From CAYYYG01 sp964490875 (GTDB lineage Bacteria; Patescibacteriota; Microgenomatia; UBA1406; GWC2-37-13): DNA of 64,000 nucleotides. A program made the translations under genes and the position numbers. The DNA lies in contig CAZBEF010000007.1 in assembly GCA_964490875.1 (NCBI GenBank), positions 1 through 64,000 of the forward strand. The letters run 5' to 3'. The notes under the pieces were generated by a model, which was given only the letters and a program-made list of their open reading frames with translations, had not been told where the DNA came from and ran no database searches. Positions within the stretch are counted from its first letter, which is position 1; every line of letters starts with the position of its first letter. This document shows positions 36,801 through 42,778 of the stretch, in pieces.

Positions 36801-39250
36801 TCAATTTGTCCATAGAAATTAGTAGTTCCATTATCGCTTCCTATACGCAATGGTCCGGATGAATTGTAGGTCAGGGTATCAAAATCATTCGCAGAAGCAT
36901 CTTCAACACCGTTAATAAACATTTTTGCCGAAAGTAAATTCTTGGAAAATGCGACATGATACCATGTACCGGCAGTAAGGGCAGTTGATCCAGTTAATAC
37001 ATCATTTCCGCCGGATGAATTGTACCATTCGAATCGGAGCTTGTTATCGGACGATTGTACATACCACTGATAAGCATTAAACGGACTAACGCTATGACTT
37101 TTTCGAATAATAAATGCGTTTTGTCCGGTAGATGAAGGAAGTGCAGTCATTTTAATCCAGGCGCTTGCGGTAATATCAGACGGAGACAGGTTATCGCTGT
37201 CTGCGATTTGAATATAATCGTTGGTTCCATCAAACGCAGCCGCATTGCCGAATTTAGCAACTGTTGTAGAAGTGGCACCATTTGTCCAAGCACCGTCATT
37301 CAGATTTCCCGCTGAATCACACGAATCGTTGCTGCCTCCTGCACAGGTGTTGGCTGCTGATTCATCAAGTTTCCAATATCCAATCAATCCTTTATTTAAA
37401 TAATCGTTAGAACCCGCGCCTAACATAACACTGTTTCCTTTTCCTGTCTGTCCGTTTGGACGGATTGCATCATTTTTTATTTGTGCGGCTGTCCTGGCAT
37501 AGCCATAGTATTTTACTTCATCGATAAATCCGTCCCATGGGTTGCTGGAACCATCTGCATCTATACCGATTTTCATGGGAGACGCAGTCCCAGTAATTGA
37601 AGAAGAGGTAATAGATACATCCTGTGCAACCTGTTGTCCATCGATGTATAATGTTATGCTCGAAGTTCCTGATTTAACTCCTGCAATATGGTGCCATTGA
37701 TTATCGGCATACGAGGTAGTTGTGCACGCAGAATCTGATGGGAATGAACCTGCGGCATCATCAATACCAAAACATACGCCATTAGTTGCATCATAATAGA
37801 GTTTATATCCAATACCATTAACCCCGTCAGCACGGGAAATTATTGTATCCGTTCCTGTTATTGTTGTGGGATGTTTAAACCAGCCAGAAATGGTAAAACT
37901 TCCAGTTCCCGGATCAAGCTCCGGATCACCTCCTGAGCCCGAGTTGGCTTTAAAAGTAGCAAGTGCAGAAGTCCAACGCTGATTGGTACCTGCAGTACCG
38001 CCGATTTCCATAGATTGTGAAGAAGTCAAGATCTGATAACCCGATTTAATTGAAGTCGCGGAACCTGTTTGTGTGGCATTATATGTCCATCCTGGAATTA
38101 AACCACTCAGGGTAGTAGAGGCGGTAATTCCCATATATCCGACAGCGACTTCATTGGCATAGGTTGTAACGTCCTGTGTGGTTCCTGAATCCGGATTATT
38201 AGTGTTATTATTGTCGTTATAATCCATAGCCCATTGATCGAATGGGCTGGCTGAAATACCGGATAATTCTACAACGGATACACTCAACGAAGAAGATGCA
38301 CTTCCGCTTACTCCTATCGAAGTCGCTCCGCTTGAAGTTAGTGAATACCACAGTTCACCGGTGTTTTGTATAGCCGTTGTTTGATGCCGGCAGTTGGTAC
38401 ATTCTGTATAAGTATTTCCACCATTATCTTGGACACTGTATGTCCGGGTGGGGCCCTGGTTTGTCTGTAACATAACAACAACCAGATTTCCTGCAGTTGT
38501 ACTACATGAAACGTTTAAATTAACACCTCCGCTGATATTTGTACCAGAATTACTACATTCCTTGACAAACTGTGCAAGGTTGCCACTTGTCCCTCCAGCT
38601 TTACTTATTGAATCGTTTGTTCCATCAAATTGAAGGCATTTACCCGAGACACAATTGTCTTCTGATTTCCAGCTGGCGCCAGAAAGTACCAGATCGTTTT
38701 GTTGAGGAGTGGAATCACATGCGTCATTCGTACCGTCTGAACAAGTATTATCTATTCCTTCATCAAATTTCCAGTATGAGACAGGACCTGGTGAATTTTC
38801 TTCAGATCCAGGAGTACCGACCGAAGCATTGGTAGCTGCAGAGGAGAAATCAGAAGAAACGCCACCATTGGAAACAGTGGAATTTCCATAATAAATATAA
38901 ATATCCTGAGCACCGGCGACTAAGGTATCGAAATTAATGTGGAATGAAGTAGAGGCAGTGCCACAGCCGGAGACAATATAATAAGGGAGGATTTCACCAT
39001 TTTGTTTTACAAAGCGTACATCACCGCAGTCAGATTGAAAACGGTTTGTATCTGATGTGTCAAAACTGGAGAGCGTTACATATTTATTCGATTCGGTTGA
39101 AGTATTATTAGTAACTGTAATTTTTTTCCGGTAGAGCCATCCCTCGTTGTACCATTCTGCAGAAGGATTACTGTGCGGCCATAAGAGCCATAATCCGATG
39201 AGTCCTATTAGTAAGGGAATAATAAGCAGTCGATTCCATCTCAGCTTCAT
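33887..39250 (-). CDS. Giant DUF2341 / multi-LamG surface protein with nested insertion, paralogue 4
   Basis: 1787 residues. Membrane segment (LLIIPLLIGLIGLWLLWPH), DUF2341 (AEWYNEGWLYRKK ... YYGNST), six LamG domains and an end in APITGSP. LamG 1 is split after FDGTNDSISK by about 200 residues (DNA about 37925-38600). That insert is rich in Ser/Thr/Gly with Cys pairs (ECSNSG, YTECTNCRH) and a WTSALATFKA ending, and the LamG resumes at ELDPGTGSFTISG. The insertion point differs from that of paralogue 3. It is the first gene of the tandem array after the receiver-domain gene 52 bp upstream, but has its own TATAAT box 6 nt before the ATG. Role as for the other three: probable exposed adhesin. 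Confidence 0.9.
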   Translation of the reverse strand: MKLRWNRLLIIPLLIGLIGLWLLWPHSNPSAEWYNEGWLYRKKITVTNNTSTESNKYVTLSSFDTSDTNRFQSDCGDVRFVKQNGEILPYYIVSGCGTASTSFHINFDTLVAGAQDIYIYYGNSTVSNGGVSSDFSSAATNASVGTPGSEENSPGPVSYWKFDEGIDNTCSDGTNDACDSTPQQNDLVLSGASWKSEDNCVSGKCLQFDGTNDSISKAGGTSGNLAQFVKECSNSGTNISGGVNLNVSCSTTAGNLVVVMLQTNQGPTRTYSVQDNGGNTYTECTNCRHQTTAIQNTGELWYSLTSSGATSIGVSGSASSSLSVSVVELSGISASPFDQWAMDYNDNNNTNNPDSGTTQDVTTYANEVAVGYMGITASTTLSGLIPGWTYNATQTGSATSIKSGYQILTSSQSMEIGGTAGTNQRWTSALATFKANSGSGGDPELDPGTGSFTISGWFKHPTTITGTDTIISRADGVNGIGYKLYYDATNGVCFGIDDAAGSFPSDSACTTTSYADNQWHHIAGVKSGTSSITLYIDGQQVAQDVSITSSSITGTASPMKIGIDADGSSNPWDGFIDEVKYYGYARTAAQIKNDAIRPNGQTGKGNSVMLGAGSNDYLNKGLIGYWKLDESAANTCAGGSNDSCDSAGNLNDGAWTNGATSTTVAKFGNAAAFDGTNDYIQIADSDNLSPSDITASAWIKMTALPSSTGQNAFIIRKSHSVSPFNAYQWYVQSSDNKLRFEWYNSSGGNDVLTGSTALTAGTWYHVAFSKNLLSAKMFINGVEDASANDFDTLTYNSSGPLRIGSDNGTTNFYGQIDDVRLYNRGLEPREIAALFNWAPGPVAYWKLDENTGTTTKDSSGNNNTSSAFSGTTSWQPGKFNSSVYFTGNNSVIRIPETTSTDLGAASESYTVSAWVKTIGTTGDRVVVGKMDYNDSSLAPFYLIIDNTNFVCFNIDSGSNPAACTPNNSLSANVWHYLTGVRDVATDKIYIYVDGILQGSATDSTTGSMKNDYDIAIGNGGNSYNQWDFLGNIDDVKIYNYVRTPAQIIEDMNGGHPMGGSPVGSQVGYWKFDEGALNTCSGGTNDFCDSSINANDLAFSGTAGGITLSGKFNKAFDGNAARWASRADDNDFDFAAADDFTVSAWIKTDGTASGTQYILNKSSATSQGYGIYGSSSGKVVFAIDDDTSWTPDDQVQSTTNIFDQAWHYIAARKTGTSKIDIFVDGRLEGSNTSLGATGSLSNAVAFYVGDRDGTDNGDEFNGDVDEVKIYRGALTDDQIKMDYVRGSSTVLGYTSTTSDGITADNSASREYCIPGDTATCNPPIGEWKMDENTGTTSTADTSGNNNNAAMNGSITASQWSPGKSGNAISFDGNNDYVQADNTTLYDMGTSTAFTISGWFKSNSAGTTQNIFMAINNTSNFYRIQLNGGFLRAQLVDTGSSNFCTLRNTSATVDDGKWHYFAAQFNRNASCTTSDIVIYIDGLKESTTVVSSGINTNVNLDESGIRIGGNSSFFNGLIDSIRLYDYIRTPSQIAWEYNRSNPVVQYKFDECSGTTIYNSMLTGDGQAAGNNGTITIGATGSNTSAGTCTGAATEAWKNGANGKFGSSLDFDGSNDYVNIGAVTALNPTTNGFSISTWAKATAWPSALQMLLAKYTSGLNGEYFLGIYQNKARAILVGTGGTKISNSSTTLTDNTWTHIVVTWSGVAADPLLIYINGQLNTSTEQNDSLTAFSTAVQGDYIGTRNSAADAFFDGQIDELRYYNFPLTSAQVKTLYNNNASVLYAPITGSP

Positions 39251-39256
39251 TATTTC

Positions 39257-39262
39257 ATTATA
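39257..39262 (-). promoter_or_regulatory. -10 box adjacent to start codon (leaderless)
   Basis: TATAAT on the minus strand, 6 nt before the ATG at 39250, in the 52-bp gap after the receiver gene's stop. Confidence 0.6.
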
Positions 39263-39302
39263 TGTGATTATTGTTACAATGTGAGCGTAATTTTACCAGA
39301 TA

Positions 39303-39707
39303 TCACAAGTGATGGGGCTCTAATTTCATCTGAAAATGAGGATCGTCAAGAAAAATTTTTATTGTGGCGCATACTTCTTCCGGATCAAATCGGACTTTGA
39401 GTATATATCCTTGGGCGCCTAATTGGAATGTATGTTCAATGATTTCTTTGTCTGCAAGATTGGTAATCATCACAACCGGAATATCTTTGGTTTTTTTGTC
39501 GGATTTTAGTTTTTTCAGAACATCTATACCATGAATTTTAGGAAGCATTATGTCCAGCAGAATAAGATCCGGTTTCGTTTGTGCCTGTTCAAGAGCTTGT
39601 GTTCCATCTAGCGCAGTTACTACGGTGTACTGTTTTTTTTTAAGAACGTATTCGTACATTTCCCGGATAAAAATATCATCTTCAATAAGCAGAATTTTTT
39701 TAGACAT
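39303..39707 (-). CDS. CheY-like single-domain response regulator
   Basis: 134 residues from the ATG at 39707 (MSKKILLIEDD). A longer frame starts at 39722, but TATACT ends 6 nt before the inner ATG and favours it. Receiver-domain residues are visible: acidic pair D10/D11, phospho-acceptor D52 (LILLDIMLP), T82 (VVMITN) and K104 (GYILK). The usual Pro after the conserved Lys is Val here. There is no output domain; a short tail follows helix 5. It would be phosphorylated by a histidine kinase in the cytoplasm. No kinase is adjacent; the nearest seen is at 57635-59890. It lies immediately upstream of the LamG array on the same strand, so a regulatory link is possible but not shown. Confidence 0.9.
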   Translation of the reverse strand: MSKKILLIEDDIFIREMYEYVLKKKQYTVVTALDGTQALEQAQTKPDLILLDIMLPKIHGIDVLKKLKSDKKTKDIPVVMITNLADKEIIEHTFQLGAQGYILKVRFDPEEVCATIKIFLDDPHFQMKLEPHHL

Positions 39708-39713
39708 GCTGTA

Positions 39714-39719
39714 AGTATA
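39714..39719 (-). promoter_or_regulatory. -10 box adjacent to start codon (leaderless)
   Basis: TATACT on the minus strand with 6 nt to the ATG at 39707. It decides the start of the receiver gene. Confidence 0.5.
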
Positions 39720-39733
39720 CATAGTATTCTGTC

Positions 39734-39823
39734 GTCATTCCCGCGGACGCGGAAATCAATAAAATTAGATCATCTGATTTTTATTGATTGTATTGTATGG
39801 ATTCCTGCTTTCGCAGGAATGAC
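39734..39823. repeat. Nested palindromic dispersed repeat between divergent genes
   Basis: About 90 bp. The outer arms (GTCATTCCCGCG at the left, CGCAGGAATGAC at the right) pair with mismatches, and inside them AATCAATAAAA pairs with TTTTATTGATT. A related element lies inside the next gene (40908-41002). The ATG at 39819 is part of this repeat, which argues against it as the start of the next gene. Confidence 0.75.
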
Positions 39824-39836
39824 GTATACACTCCTG

Positions 39837-39842
39837 TATAAT
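39837..39842 (+). promoter_or_regulatory. -10 box deciding a GTG start (leaderless)
   Basis: TATAAT followed by 6 nt and then GTG at 39849, the same spacing as at other genes here. Confidence 0.55.
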
Positions 39843-39848
39843 CATGGT

Positions 39849-41528
39849 GTGAAAATTTCAAATAGAGTGATATTTATTTCGATTATTATTTTTGTCTCTC
39901 TTCTTCATAGTGTATATCTACCCAATGGTTTTAACTGGCTTGATCATGGCGATATCGAACGGGGCAGAACAATTTTGCCGACTGCCTCATGGCCGATTCT
40001 TTTTGTCAGCCGCTTTGGACAAACCGGATTCTTTCGTCCAATAGTCGCACTACTAAATAACATCGACTTTATTTCTTACGGACGTGTGGCAATGGGATAT
40101 CATCTTACTAATGTTTTACTGCACATGGCAGTAGTACTGATGACGCCGGTATTCCTTTCTGTTTTTTTCAAACTTACATACACAGAACAATTTTTAAGTA
40201 TGGTAATCGTCGGTGTTGCTCCTATTCAGTGGCTGCCTGTTGGGGCCGTGGCATACCGCCCTGAGATTTTGTATACCTTTTTTGCTATGATTTCTATCTG
40301 GTGGTATCACAAGGGGAAGAATCTGACAGCGCTTTTCTTCTTTATTATGTATGCGCTTTTTTCTAAAGAAACTGCAGTGTATATGATTCCTGTTTTATTG
40401 CTTATGGTTGAATTGATGAAGAAGCATCACATAATTCCTGAAAAAAATATATCTAAACAGAAAATAACGCCCGTCATTCAAAGACTAAGTATTATCGTAG
40501 TATCGTTTGTTATTTATTGTGTGCTTCGTGCAATTGCGGTGCCTCAGATATGGACAGTTCGAAATATACCGCTTAGTTTTTCCGAAGCCTTAGGGACTCG
40601 GCTTGTCGCAATAGGAAAACTTGCTGCTCAAATTTTTTCACCATTTCTTCCTGGTCTTTCGGACTCGACATACATCTACCAGATAAGTAGTATATTTGCC
40701 TTAATGAGCGCCATTGCTATATTAGGAAGTATTTACTACATAGTTAGATGCGGTTTAAAATCTAATCTAGCTCGAGTTTTACTATTATTTTGGATTAGTC
40801 TTCTGCCGGCATTTAATATTCTTCCCGTCCCACGATTCAGCTCGCCCCATTATGGATATTTTGCCATGGTTATACTGCCGATGTTTTTTATTTTGTTGAT
40901 GAGAACTGTCATCCCGATGAAGATCGGGATTCCATTAAAAAAAAGAAGTGTTTATCTACCGCTATCTGGTGCTAATGGGATTCCGGCCTATGCTGGAATG
41001 ACATTGATTGGAGCATGGATCATAATCGCGGCCTATTCCACATTTATCGGCGGTTTTAGATTCAAAAATGACTACACACTCTTTCAGCCGGCAGTGAAAC
41101 AGGATGATAATTTTTTGGAAGGCCATCAATATCTGGGTGATTACTATTTTTACCGTAACGAATTAAAGCCGGCCTCTGCACATTACGAACGGGCGCTAAA
41201 AAAAGAAAAAAACATAATCGCCTTTGTCGATACACCTTCGGTGCTAAATAATTTGGCCGGAGTCCGAATGATGCAGAATCGTTTTACAGAAGCGGACGCG
41301 ATTCTCGTTTCACTTCAGAAATTACAAGGTGGAAAAGGAAATCTTTCCGTCCGATATAACAGAGCTCTTATTGCATATAAACAGAAAAAATATCAGAAGG
41401 TAGTCGATCTTCTGTATGATTCATATAAAAAGTGGAACAGGCCGGAGCCAATTATTTTGCTCGGCGATAGTCTCAAGAAATTAGGAAAAGAAAAAGAAGC
41501 TAAAGTAGTATTAAAACTACTTCAGTAA
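39849..41528 (+). CDS. Multi-TM protein with C-terminal TPRs (glycosyltransferase-like)
   Basis: 559 residues from GTG at 39849. The frame also has an ATG at 39819, but that lies in a repeat and upstream of the TATAAT box. About ten hydrophobic segments follow (IFISIIIFVSLL at the start, then through residue ~390). An early luminal loop has WLDHGDIERGR, reminiscent of the acidic first loop of GT-C mannosyltransferase-like enzymes (PMT/TMTC type). The last ~140 residues are soluble with TPR-like helices (YLGDYYFYRNELKPASAHYERAL, residues 411 on). A 95-bp palindromic repeat is inserted in frame and adds about 32 residues (IPMKIGIP ... GIPAYAGMT). It may transfer sugars from a lipid carrier across the membrane; the family call is tentative. 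Confidence 0.65.
   Translation: MKISNRVIFISIIIFVSLLHSVYLPNGFNWLDHGDIERGRTILPTASWPILFVSRFGQTGFFRPIVALLNNIDFISYGRVAMGYHLTNVLLHMAVVLMTPVFLSVFFKLTYTEQFLSMVIVGVAPIQWLPVGAVAYRPEILYTFFAMISIWWYHKGKNLTALFFFIMYALFSKETAVYMIPVLLLMVELMKKHHIIPEKNISKQKITPVIQRLSIIVVSFVIYCVLRAIAVPQIWTVRNIPLSFSEALGTRLVAIGKLAAQIFSPFLPGLSDSTYIYQISSIFALMSAIAILGSIYYIVRCGLKSNLARVLLLFWISLLPAFNILPVPRFSSPHYGYFAMVILPMFFILLMRTVIPMKIGIPLKKRSVYLPLSGANGIPAYAGMTLIGAWIIIAAYSTFIGGFRFKNDYTLFQPAVKQDDNFLEGHQYLGDYYFYRNELKPASAHYERALKKEKNIIAFVDTPSVLNNLAGVRMMQNRFTEADAILVSLQKLQGGKGNLSVRYNRALIAYKQKKYQKVVDLLYDSYKKWNRPEPIILLGDSLKKLGKEKEAKVVLKLLQ
40908..41002. repeat. Palindromic dispersed repeat inserted in a coding region
   Basis: It begins GTCATCCC and ends GGAATGAC, with internal GGGATTCC copies, and is related to the intergenic element at 39734-39823. 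It is translated as part of the TM/TPR protein, giving the tell-tale GIPAYAGMT peptide. Confidence 0.75.
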
Positions 41529-41533
41529 TAGTA

Positions 41534-42187
41534 TTACAGCTTAAATCTCCGTTTTGCAAGCTGTACTATGGTCGCTGCGGCGTCCTCGAGCTTAATCCGT
41601 TCGCTGGTGCGGAGGATGATATCGTAATGATGAGGAATTTTTGGATCGTTGCCGAATAAACCCTGAATAAAATTTTCGCGCTGGCTATCTGAATTTTGTA
41701 TCAGCTGATTCGCTTCATTGTACGAAACATGTTCATACTTCATCAACCATTCAATCCGTTGTTCTATCTGGCAGATAAGCCGAACTTTCAAAGCTTCGGG
41801 GAATAAATACTGCGCTCCGCGGCCTACAATAATTGCATGTCCTTTGGCGCCTATTGCAGTGAGTAAAAGCAGCAAATCTTTGTGATATTTACTAAGACTC
41901 TGATACACTTCACCAACACGGCTTTCAATCTGTGCTTCTACCATCGACTGGGTAATAGTATCAATCTGAGATTTAAACCAGTTGCTTAATTCTTCCTGAT
42001 GGGCAACAATCTGTTCGAGAGTATCTTGATGGTAGACTTTCCATGGGTGGCCTAATCGTTCAGCCGCAAGGTACGCAATGGGTTTTCCGCCAGACCCTTT
42101 TTCACGCGAGATAGTAATAAGCGGTTTTTCTAACGAAGATTTATTCTTAATTACTTTATTGTGGAATATATGCAAAAGTTTTTTCAT
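41534..42187 (-). CDS. Cytidylate kinase-like family protein
   Basis: 217 residues. The N-terminal ITISREKGSGGKPIA is the P-loop signature of the cytidylate-kinase-like family (GSGGK with R/E before it), followed by AAERLG. Later motifs GHAIIVGRGAQYLFP and LICQIEQRIEWLMK fit the same fold, with the Arg-rich lid at about 150-185. The family are probable nucleotide kinases; the true substrate is often unknown, so this is not assigned as cmk. A good ribosome binding site (AAGGA, 6 nt spacing) precedes the ATG, unlike most genes here. Convergent with the TM/TPR gene (5-bp gap), and divergent from the HEPN-like gene with a shared promoter region. Confidence 0.85.
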   Translation of the reverse strand: MKKLLHIFHNKVIKNKSSLEKPLITISREKGSGGKPIAYLAAERLGHPWKVYHQDTLEQIVAHQEELSNWFKSQIDTITQSMVEAQIESRVGEVYQSLSKYHKDLLLLLTAIGAKGHAIIVGRGAQYLFPEALKVRLICQIEQRIEWLMKYEHVSYNEANQLIQNSDSQRENFIQGLFGNDPKIPHHYDIILRTSERIKLEDAAATIVQLAKRRFKL

Positions 42188-42205
42188 AAGTATTCCTTGA
42201 TCTTT

Positions 42206-42213
42206 AGTATAAT
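42206..42213. promoter_or_regulatory. Overlapping divergent -10 boxes (bidirectional promoter)
   Basis: AGTATAAT reads TATAAT on the plus strand (42208-42213, 6 nt before the ATG at 42220) and TATACT on the minus strand (42206-42211, leading to the gene starting at 42187). The two hexamers share four base pairs. Confidence 0.55.
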
Positions 42214-42219
42214 CATTTT

Positions 42220-42735
42220 ATGGACAAAAATGTCAAGATAGTAGATGATGAATATGGAAAGTTCTGGGAATATCTTTCTCAGAACCAGAAAGATCTGATT
42301 TTAGAAGGTAATTTCCTGATGAATGACATCATCCGGCACACGGAATATTCATTTAAAGATTATTCGTTTATTATTTTCCCGTACGCAAAGGCATACGAAG
42401 GATTCTTAAAAAAATTATTTCTTGATTTGGATTATATTTCACACTTAGATTATATATCAGATCATTTACGACTGGGAAAACTGATGGCGCCGCAGCTTAT
42501 TGACCATTTAGGCGAAAAGTCCCTCTACAAAAAAATTAAAGAACATTCAACAAAAGAGACTGCCGATATGATCTGGGAAACATGGAAAGTAGGGCGCAAC
42601 CAGGTTTTTCATTATTTTCCGCATAATACTCGCTATGTAACATTTGGTGAAGCGCAGCTTACCGTGAATCGAATTATCTTGACAATGAAAGAGGCGTTTG
42701 AAAAATTATACAGTCCCGCCTCCGTTCCGACTTAA
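42220..42735 (+). CDS. HEPN-like protein with Rx4H motif (unknown role)
   Basis: 171 residues, predicted all-helical. The segment YAKAYEGFLKKLFLDL (55-70) followed much later by GRNQVFHYFP, with R126 and H131 spaced Rx4H, matches the pattern of HEPN-domain RNases, for example the RnlA/LsoA type. The rest is too diverged for a firm family call. Whether it cuts RNA is inference. No antitoxin partner is obvious; neighbours are a nucleotide-kinase-like gene (divergent) and a P-type ATPase (downstream). The C-terminal residues and stop lie inside a dispersed repeat (42712-42764), so the native end may have been replaced. It probably has a leaderless mRNA, as TATAAT lies 6 nt before the ATG. Confidence 0.65.
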   Translation: MDKNVKIVDDEYGKFWEYLSQNQKDLILEGNFLMNDIIRHTEYSFKDYSFIIFPYAKAYEGFLKKLFLDLDYISHLDYISDHLRLGKLMAPQLIDHLGEKSLYKKIKEHSTKETADMIWETWKVGRNQVFHYFPHNTRYVTFGEAQLTVNRIILTMKEAFEKLYSPASVPT

Positions 42736-42764
42736 CCGAGAACTACGGCGGGCAAGCCGAAGTC
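42712..42764. repeat. Dispersed GC-rich repeat (CCCGCC ... GGCGGGCAAGCCGAAGTC)
   Basis: It overlaps the 3' end of the HEPN-like gene and precedes the ATPase start. The same core (CGGCGGGCAAGCCGAAGTC) is found inside the ATPase at 44204-44265. A longer upstream frame for the ATPase (from 42698) is made of this repeat and was not used. Confidence 0.75.
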
Positions 42765-42778
42765 TTACTCAACATTAT

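Noticed and set aside
39819..39848. ATG start of the TM/TPR protein at 39819
   Set aside because: The ATG belongs to the palindromic repeat and lies upstream of the TATAAT box; GTG at 39849 has the spacing used by other genes.
42698..42778. Upstream extension of the P-type ATPase start
   Set aside because: The extra 27 codons overlap the HEPN-like gene and consist of a dispersed repeat; the standard N-terminus starts at 42779.
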